The notes below the pieces were generated by a model. It was not told the origin of the DNA, made no database searches, and was given only the letters and a program-made list of their open reading frames with translations. Below are positions 1 through 4,295 of a stretch of DNA of 7,177 nt, one piece after another. Within the stretch, counting starts at the first letter, position 1; each line of letters opens with the position of its first letter. A program made the translations under genes and the position numbers. Source of the stretch: Competibacteraceae bacterium UBA2788 (lineage in GTDB: Bacteria; Pseudomonadota; Gammaproteobacteria; Competibacterales; Competibacteraceae); the NCBI GenBank assembly GCA_002352185.1, contig DEHY01000226.1, positions 1-7,177 of the forward strand, in the 5' to 3' direction.

Positions 1-14
1 GCCTCATCGGCGTA

Positions 15-38
15 AAGCTCCCCGCCCGTGGGGAGTTT
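15..38. terminator. GC-rich hairpin, possible weak terminator
   Basis: The arms CTCCCC (18-23) and GGGGAG (30-35) enclose a 6-nt loop. On the plus strand a G-U and two A-U pairs extend the stem to 15-38, followed by only three T residues, which are themselves part of the stem. On the minus strand the 6-bp stem is followed by CTTTA. It lies about 100 bp beyond the stop of the minus-strand peptidase gene, and it could equally end a plus-strand gene lying left of the window. The T-tract is poor in both directions, so a terminator role is only a guess. Confidence 0.3.
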
Positions 39-94
39 GCGTGGCGAAAACCAAGCCGTACCCTTGGGCAACCTCGATGAAGCAAGAAATCACT

Positions 95-113
95 CATGGA
101 TTATTGGTCCATG
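95..113. repeat. small inverted repeat downstream of the peptidase gene
   Basis: CATGGA (95-100) and TCCATG (108-113) form a 6-bp stem with a 7-nt loop, 21 bp past the peptidase stop codon. No T-run follows immediately on the minus strand, so this is at most a 3'-end stabilising hairpin, and it may be chance. Apart from this and the hairpin at 15-38, I see nothing in 1-134. Confidence 0.25.
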
Positions 114-134
114 GTTGATGCAACGGTGAGAGCA

Positions 135-1532
135 TTAACCCCCGCCGTAACGCTGTTCCAGCCAGCCGAACACCGCCCGCAACGTCATTGCTTCGCCGCC
201 TTCCGGTCGTCCCGGCTGGGTCTTGAGATTCCAGGCCATCAGGTCAAAATGCGCCCATGGAGTCCCGGCAGGCACAAATTCCTTCAGAAACAGCGCCGCC
301 GTAATTGCGCCCGCGTAGGACGACTCCGAAGCGTTGCACAGATCGGCGATCTTGCTATCGAGCAGAGTCCGGTAGGGTTGATGCAGCGGCAAGCGCCAGA
401 ACGGATCCTGTTCACGTTCCGCCGCCGCCCGCAGGTCATTGGCCAACCCTTCATCGTTGCAAAACAGCGCCGGAATCTCAGTGCCTAGCGCCACTCGCGC
501 TGCGCCGGTGAGGGTGGCGAAATCCAGCATCACCTCCGGCTGTTCGGTCGCTGCTTCGGCCAGCGCATCACACAAAATCAGCCGACCTTCGGCATCGGTA
601 TTGTGAATTTCAATCGTCAATCCCTGGCGCGAACGGATTACATCGCCGGGCCGGAAGGCGTTGCCGGCGACTGCGTTTTCTACTGCCGCCACTAACACCC
701 GCAGCCGTACCGGCAGGCCGCTGCTCATGATCAGCCGCGCCAGCCCCAGCACGGTAGCCGCGCCGCCCATATCTTTCTTCATCAGCCGCATGGCGCTGGA
801 TGGTTTTAAATCCAGACCGCCGCTGTCGAAACAGACGCCCTTGCCTAAAAGGGTCACTTTTGGATGATTCGGATCGCCCCAGCGCAGATCCAGCAGACGC
901 GGCGGATGGGCGCTGGCCCGGCCCACGGCATGAATCACCGGGAAATTGCGCGCTAATAATTCCTCGCCAACCGTTTGTTCCACCTCAGCGCCGAATTCCC
1001 GTCCCAGCGCCAGCGTGGCCTCGGCCAGGTGTTCCGGCATCATGTCCGCAGCGGGCGTATTGATCAGATCGCGGACCAGAGTGATAGCGGCGATCTGGCG
1101 CTGAATCCGATCCGCATCACAGGCAGGATCGAGCGCCAGCCGCGCCGGCGCTCGTTTCGCAGCCTTGTAGCGGGTGAACTGGTACGCGCCCAGCGCCCAG
1201 CCCAGGGTCAGCCGCTCCAGCGGGCGTTGGGCAAAAACGGCGTCGAGGGCGTAATCGCCTTCCGGCAAATTCGTGGGCAAACCACCCAAAGCCCACAGGT
1301 CGTCCGCGTTGGCGATGCCAGCGATGACCATCCGCAACCGACCGTCTGCGTCTGGCGCCAGGCTGAAGCTGTCCGGTTTGGCCTTGAAACCGGTGACGGT
1401 CAGCCAGCGCCGCAAAGCGTCGTCCTGCCGTTCCAGCCAGGCGCTGAATTCGCTCTCAACCACCGGAATCAGCGGAATGCAGCCGGGTGTGCGGCTGGGC
1501 AGTAAACTATCCTTCATCAGGTTCTCGCTCAT
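135..1532 (-). CDS. Leucyl aminopeptidase family protein (peptidase family M17)
   Basis: This is a cytosolic two-metal exopeptidase that removes N-terminal residues from peptides, a step in peptide turnover. The 465-residue product carries the M17 signature NTDAEGRL at 311-318. Compared with E. coli PepA, the metal and catalytic residues keep exact spacing: Lys231, Asp236, Lys243, Asp254, Asp313, Glu315 and Arg317 match PepA Lys270, Asp275, Lys282, Asp293, Asp352, Glu354 and Arg356. The C-terminal catalytic domain spans roughly 145-465. The N-terminal domain is shorter than in PepA (about 503 residues), so this belongs to the shorter M17 group and not to PepA proper; no gene symbol is given for that reason. 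There is no signal peptide or membrane segment. It is divergent from gshA. The ATG at 1532 has no clear ribosome site, and an in-frame ATG at 1517 (codon 6) is a credible alternative. The gene is intact. The family call is secure; the natural substrate is unknown. Confidence 0.95.
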   Translation of the reverse strand: MSENLMKDSLLPSRTPGCIPLIPVVESEFSAWLERQDDALRRWLTVTGFKAKPDSFSLAPDADGRLRMVIAGIANADDLWALGGLPTNLPEGDYALDAVFAQRPLERLTLGWALGAYQFTRYKAAKRAPARLALDPACDADRIQRQIAAITLVRDLINTPAADMMPEHLAEATLALGREFGAEVEQTVGEELLARNFPVIHAVGRASAHPPRLLDLRWGDPNHPKVTLLGKGVCFDSGGLDLKPSSAMRLMKKDMGGAATVLGLARLIMSSGLPVRLRVLVAAVENAVAGNAFRPGDVIRSRQGLTIEIHNTDAEGRLILCDALAEAATEQPEVMLDFATLTGAARVALGTEIPALFCNDEGLANDLRAAAEREQDPFWRLPLHQPYRTLLDSKIADLCNASESSYAGAITAALFLKEFVPAGTPWAHFDLMAWNLKTQPGRPEGGEAMTLRAVFGWLEQRYGGG

Positions 1533-1624
1533 TCAAAGGGCGACGTTATAGCCGCCGTGAAATGATTTTTACCGGTAATCGGCGCAAAATCCCGGCTCCT
1601 TGTTCCCAAATTGTGAGATCAGCC
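1533..1624. promoter_or_regulatory. Divergent promoter region between the M17 peptidase gene and gshA
   Basis: This 92-bp gap separates two divergent starts and must hold both promoters. For the peptidase, TATAAC on the minus strand (1545-1550) resembles a -10 box, but no good -35 box lies 16-18 bp upstream. For gshA, CAAAAT at 1585-1590 with ATGATT at 1562-1567, 17 bp apart, is a weak sigma-70-like pair that would start transcription near 1597. The base composition is more AT-rich than in the genes on either side. The location is inferred from gene layout; the individual boxes are tentative. Confidence 0.45.
1569..1578. promoter_or_regulatory. Perfect 10-bp palindrome, candidate operator
   Basis: TTACCGGTAA is its own reverse complement and sits in the middle of the divergent intergenic region. 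It would overlap the -35 side of the minus-strand promoter candidate and the spacer of the plus-strand one, so a dimeric regulator bound here could affect both genes. No known binding motif is matched with confidence, and a 10-bp palindrome can occur by chance. Confidence 0.3.
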
Positions 1625-3220
1625 TTGTATCCAGTTCTCGACCAGCGGTTGTTCCGGCTGTTTAACACCGATTCTCGCGCTTTGTTCAAAGGCCGCCTGC
1701 TGGGCCTGGAACGGGAAACGCTGCGAGTGACCCCGGATGGCAATATCTCCCAGGCGTCCCATCCCATCGCGTTGGGTTCGGCGTTGACTCACCCTTATAT
1801 CACCACCGATTACTCCGAAGCGCTGCTGGAATTCATCACTCCGCCGCTGGCTGGAGTGGATGAGATGCTGCGCTTCCTGACCGACATCCATCGCTTCGTC
1901 TACCGTCATATCGGCGATGAATTACTGTGGGCGGCCAGTATGCCCTGTATTCTCAATGGCGAATCCAGCATCCCGCTGGGGGATTATGGCCGTTCCAATC
2001 TGGGCCGGATGAAGCATGTCTACCGGCGTGGACTGGCGTGGCGTTATGGGCGGATCATGCAAGTCATCGCCGGGATTCACTTCAATTTCTCGCTGTCGGA
2101 CGAGTTCTGGACGGCGTTTCAGAACATGGAAGGCGACCGCCGCTCGCTGCAGGATTTTCGCTCGGAATCCTATTTTGGCCTGATCCGCAACCTGCAACGC
2201 TTCGGCTGGCTGATCCTGTATTTATTCGGCGCTTCTCCAGCAGTGTGCAAGTCATTTCTCGACGGCAAAGCGACTTCGCTGCTCGAATTCGACGATCACA
2301 CCGGTTACGGCCCTTACGCCACCTCGCTGCGAATGAGCAATATCGGCTATACCAACCGCACCGAGAAGAAAAGCGGCGTCAACGTCTGCTACAACTCGCT
2401 GCCTTCCTATATCGCCAGCCTGACCCAGGCGGTCAATACGCCGTGGCCGCCTTATGAGCAAATCGGGGTCATGGTGGACGGCGAGTACCGCCAGCTCAAC
2501 GCCAATGTGTTACAGATCGAAAACGAGTATTACGCCTCGATGCGGCCCAAACAGCCCCCGCATGGCAATGAGAAACCGGTACTAGCGTTGCAGCGGCGCG
2601 GGGTGCGCTATGTGGAATTGCGCTCGGTAGACATCAATCCGCTGGAGCCGTTGGGCGTTACCGCCACGCAACTGCGATTTCTGGAACTGTTGCTGTTGTT
2701 TTGTCTGCTGAACGAATCGCCGCTGCTGGATGCTGAGGAACGGCAGATGATTGACGATAACCAGATGGCGGTGGCGCTGAATGGCCGCGATCCGGCGTTG
2801 CTGTTGCAGCGCCGTCGGGATGCAGCCTTGCCAGTGCGGCGCTGGGCGGAAGAGATTCTGGGGGCGTTGCAGCCGATCAGCGAGTTGCTGGACCACGGCG
2901 AGAGTGGGCAACTCTATGCAGCGGCGCTGGCCGAACAGCGCGAGGTGCTGGCTGATCCCGCTCGCACCCCATCCGCCCGCATTCTGGCCGAGATGCGCGC
3001 CCGTGGCGAAAATTTCTTTCGCTACGCCCGGCGCTGGTCGGAACAGCACCGCGACACCTTGCAGTCGCAGCCACTGGATGAAGCACAGGTCAATTTTTTC
3101 ACTACAGCGGCAGAGCAGTCCTTGCACGAGCAGGCGAAAATTGAGGCGGCGGATGAGATGTCCTTCGAGGAGTTTCTGCGGCGGTATTTCGCCCAGTCCG
3201 ACGACCTGGCTTCACCGTGA
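1625..3220 (+). CDS. gshA: Glutamate-cysteine ligase (gamma-glutamylcysteine synthetase)
   Basis: This enzyme joins L-glutamate and L-cysteine with ATP to give gamma-glutamylcysteine, the first and usually rate-limiting step of glutathione synthesis in the cytosol. From the TTG start the product is 531 residues (E. coli GshA has 518). Signature blocks are GLERETLRV (27-35), TTDYSEALLEFITP (60-73), GIHFNFSL (150-157), LFGASPAVC (200-208), NIGYTN (239-244), VLQIENEYYA (295-304) and VELRSVDINP (330-339). The residues matching E. coli Glu27, Glu29, Asp60, Glu67, His150 and Asn152 fall at Glu29, Glu31, Asp62, Glu69, His152 and Asn154, and the Glu328/Arg330 pair falls at 331/333, so the active site is complete. 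The constant offset of two near the N terminus supports the TTG at 1625, which has a weak GTGAGA purine stretch upstream. GTG at 1613 (535 aa) or ATG at 1562 (552 aa) remain possible, but their added codons have no family counterpart. gshB is not in the window. The gene is intact. Confidence 0.96.
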   Translation: MYPVLDQRLFRLFNTDSRALFKGRLLGLERETLRVTPDGNISQASHPIALGSALTHPYITTDYSEALLEFITPPLAGVDEMLRFLTDIHRFVYRHIGDELLWAASMPCILNGESSIPLGDYGRSNLGRMKHVYRRGLAWRYGRIMQVIAGIHFNFSLSDEFWTAFQNMEGDRRSLQDFRSESYFGLIRNLQRFGWLILYLFGASPAVCKSFLDGKATSLLEFDDHTGYGPYATSLRMSNIGYTNRTEKKSGVNVCYNSLPSYIASLTQAVNTPWPPYEQIGVMVDGEYRQLNANVLQIENEYYASMRPKQPPHGNEKPVLALQRRGVRYVELRSVDINPLEPLGVTATQLRFLELLLLFCLLNESPLLDAEERQMIDDNQMAVALNGRDPALLLQRRRDAALPVRRWAEEILGALQPISELLDHGESGQLYAAALAEQREVLADPARTPSARILAEMRARGENFFRYARRWSEQHRDTLQSQPLDEAQVNFFTTAAEQSLHEQAKIEAADEMSFEEFLRRYFAQSDDLASP

Positions 3221-3246
3221 TTCATTTTCCCGCCTATGGCTGCGCA

Positions 3247-3276
3247 CGGGTATCACTGCCACTTGCAGGATACCCG
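3247..3276. terminator. Strong stem-loop after gshA, possible bidirectional terminator
   Basis: Arm CGGGTATC (3247-3254) pairs with GATACCCG (3269-3276). Inside it, CTGC (3256-3259) pairs with GCAG (3265-3268) around a CACTT loop, leaving only A3255 bulged. That gives 12 base pairs starting 27 bp after the gshA stop and about 75 bp beyond the stop of the opposite operon. No T-tract follows on either strand, so it is not a standard intrinsic terminator. It may protect 3' ends or act with Rho. Confidence 0.4.
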
Positions 3277-3323
3277 GGTTCGAGCTGCCGGCTGCGATCC
3301 TGGCTGCAGCGGCGTTCGGAACC
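3277..3323. repeat. Second imperfect stem-loop in the convergent gap
   Basis: GGTTC (3277-3281) can pair with GAACC (3319-3323). Within that, GCC plus GCTGC (3287-3289 and 3291-3295) can pair with GCAGC plus GGC (3306-3313), leaving G3290 bulged. It abuts the first stem directly. It is less stable than the first because of the internal loops between the two helical parts. Its function is unknown; it may act together with the first hairpin at the shared 3' ends. Confidence 0.3.
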
Positions 3324-3352
3324 ATTGCGGGACCCAGCGATCCGCTCTTCGT

Positions 3353-3826
3353 TCACACCGCAGTGAGCAGACCGCCGGTGAAGAGGTGTGGCAAATCCAG
3401 AATAGGGATCGGGTGGTCGCCCCGCTTGAAACAGGAAATCGCCAAGGTTCGCCAGCGAGCGGGTTGTTTTAGCAGCGCGCAGGCCTGACTGTCAGCGGTG
3501 CGCGCCCGCTCCGGGATGCCTGCCAGCAGCAGCGCGCCATAGGCGGGTTCCGCTCCCGGTTTGGTCTGATACCCGAACACGCCCGCCAGGGGCCATCGGC
3601 GTTGCACAGGTTCTCCCGGACGCAACCAAGCCGCCAGATCCATGGCCGGCAGCAGGTTTTCATTCCAGACCAGCACCTGCCGGCAGTATGGCGGGCTGAT
3701 CGGCACATCCAGCAAGGTGGGCGCCTCGATCAGATGGACCAGTTCGCGTTCGCCTACGGCAGCGCGCAATACGCTGTCCAGCGCCAGAATCCAGGTGCCG
3801 CTATCCTTGGGCGGATTCTCAGGCAT
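3353..3826 (-). CDS. CheW-like domain protein (second adaptor of the chemosensory operon)
   Basis: This is a 157-residue single-domain protein, probably a cytosolic adaptor that links chemoreceptors to the CheA-type kinase encoded upstream. Recognisable CheW-fold pieces are a strand plus proline-rich segment at 28-46 (hydrophobic run, then LLDVPISPP), the strand ending LLPAMDL at 58-64 (the CheW V-x-D-L strand), a GALLLAGI strand at 97-104, and a C-terminal PIPILDLPHLF at 139-149. The Arg-Gly pair that usually precedes the V-x-D-L strand is replaced by Asn-Glu-Asn at 55-57, so it is a diverged member. The ATG at 3826 is preceded by a good GGGGAG ribosome site with a 7-nt spacer, and it overlaps the stop of the upstream adaptor gene by 8 bp. 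Its place as last gene of the operon resembles ChpC of Pseudomonas, but orthology is not shown. Length is normal for CheW. The call rests on both context and sequence. Confidence 0.7.
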   Translation of the reverse strand: MPENPPKDSGTWILALDSVLRAAVGERELVHLIEAPTLLDVPISPPYCRQVLVWNENLLPAMDLAAWLRPGEPVQRRWPLAGVFGYQTKPGAEPAYGALLLAGIPERARTADSQACALLKQPARWRTLAISCFKRGDHPIPILDLPHLFTGGLLTAV

Positions 3827-4295
3827 CGGCGCGCTCCCCGGCTGCAGCGATCAGGCGGGCGATATACTCGGTGGCGGTCACGCAACCCAACCCCCGATCC
3901 AGAAGGGTGAGCGCCTGGATCGGGGAATCTGGCGGCACCATGCAGGCCGGCACTGGATAAAGGCGGGATGGTTTCACCAAGGTTTCGACCTGGTCGCAAA
4001 CTAGACCGAAGCGGTCGGCGCCGTTATCCAGCAGTGGACAGACCCGCCGTCCCGCCGGTATTTGCGGCAGGAGGCGCAGTTCTCCGGACAGACAATACAC
4101 GGGCCACCATTCGCCTGCGAACGTGATCGCACCCACGCTCTGCGGTACCCGCACCTCCGGGTCAATGTCGGGCGCCGCCTCCAGCGCCTGCACTTCGGTT
4201 TGCGGCAGCAGCCATGCGTACCCATCCAGGGTCAGCAGGGTAAAGTTCCGCGTTTCCCGCAATGCGCCCAACCAGGTTTGGGTGCGTCCGTTCAT
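3819..4295 (-). CDS. CheW-like domain protein (first adaptor of the chemosensory operon)
   Basis: This is a 158-residue CheW-type adaptor candidate, expected to sit in the signalling array between receptors and the CheA kinase. Visible features are an N-terminal strand FTLLTLDGYAWLLP (18-31), the segment VGAITFAGEWWPVYCLSGEL (54-73) matching the central CheW strands, and DRFGLVCDQVETL (94-106), close to the FGLxVDxV motif of CheW proteins. The Arg-Gly usually seen before the central strand is Ala-Gly here (60-61). There is no membrane segment. Its ATG overlaps the stop of the kinase gene as ATGA (4292-4295), with GAGG 5 nt upstream (4301-4304) as a ribosome site, so translation is probably coupled to the kinase. 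It shares little obvious identity with the next gene apart from the fold, so the two are unlikely to be a recent duplication. The CheW fold is fairly sure; its specific partner is unknown. Confidence 0.72.
   Translation of the reverse strand: MNGRTQTWLGALRETRNFTLLTLDGYAWLLPQTEVQALEAAPDIDPEVRVPQSVGAITFAGEWWPVYCLSGELRLLPQIPAGRRVCPLLDNGADRFGLVCDQVETLVKPSRLYPVPACMVPPDSPIQALTLLDRGLGCVTATEYIARLIAAAGERADA
3834..3839 (-). promoter_or_regulatory. Ribosome binding site of the second CheW-like gene
   Basis: GGGGAG on the minus strand lies 7 nt before the ATG at 3826, inside the end of the upstream adaptor gene. It settles the start at 3826 and indicates its own ribosome loading in addition to coupling across the 8-bp overlap. 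Confidence 0.6.

Larger units (their letters stand above)
3221..3352. other. Convergent intergenic region
   Basis: These 132 bp separate the stop of gshA from the stop of the minus-strand chemosensory operon. They hold two neighbouring stem-loops, listed separately. The plus-strand reading frame that starts at 3236 runs deep into the opposite gene and looks like no known protein. No tRNA or other RNA gene is seen. Confidence 0.7.

Noticed and set aside
975..1505. A 176-codon plus-strand open frame opposite the aminopeptidase gene
   Set aside because: It is antisense to an intact, motif-verified M17 gene and its translation is low-complexity Arg/Gln-rich sequence.
1927..2457. A 176-codon plus-strand open frame in another frame within gshA
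   Set aside because: It overlaps the most conserved GshA motifs in a different frame and has no domain of its own.
2582..3127. A 181-codon minus-strand open frame opposite gshA
   Set aside because: It is a shadow of the conserved gshA frame, Gln/Arg-rich, with no family resemblance.
3272..3290. GGTTCGAG resembling a tRNA T-loop, hinting at a tRNA remnant or attachment site
   Set aside because: The flanking bases do not form the T-stem (position 61 is not C), and no acceptor stem, anticodon arm or D-arm can be drawn nearby.
3236..3472. A small plus-strand open frame starting in the convergent gap
   Set aside because: Half of it is antisense to the second CheW-like gene, it has no ribosome site, its start is next to the hairpin, and the product resembles nothing known.
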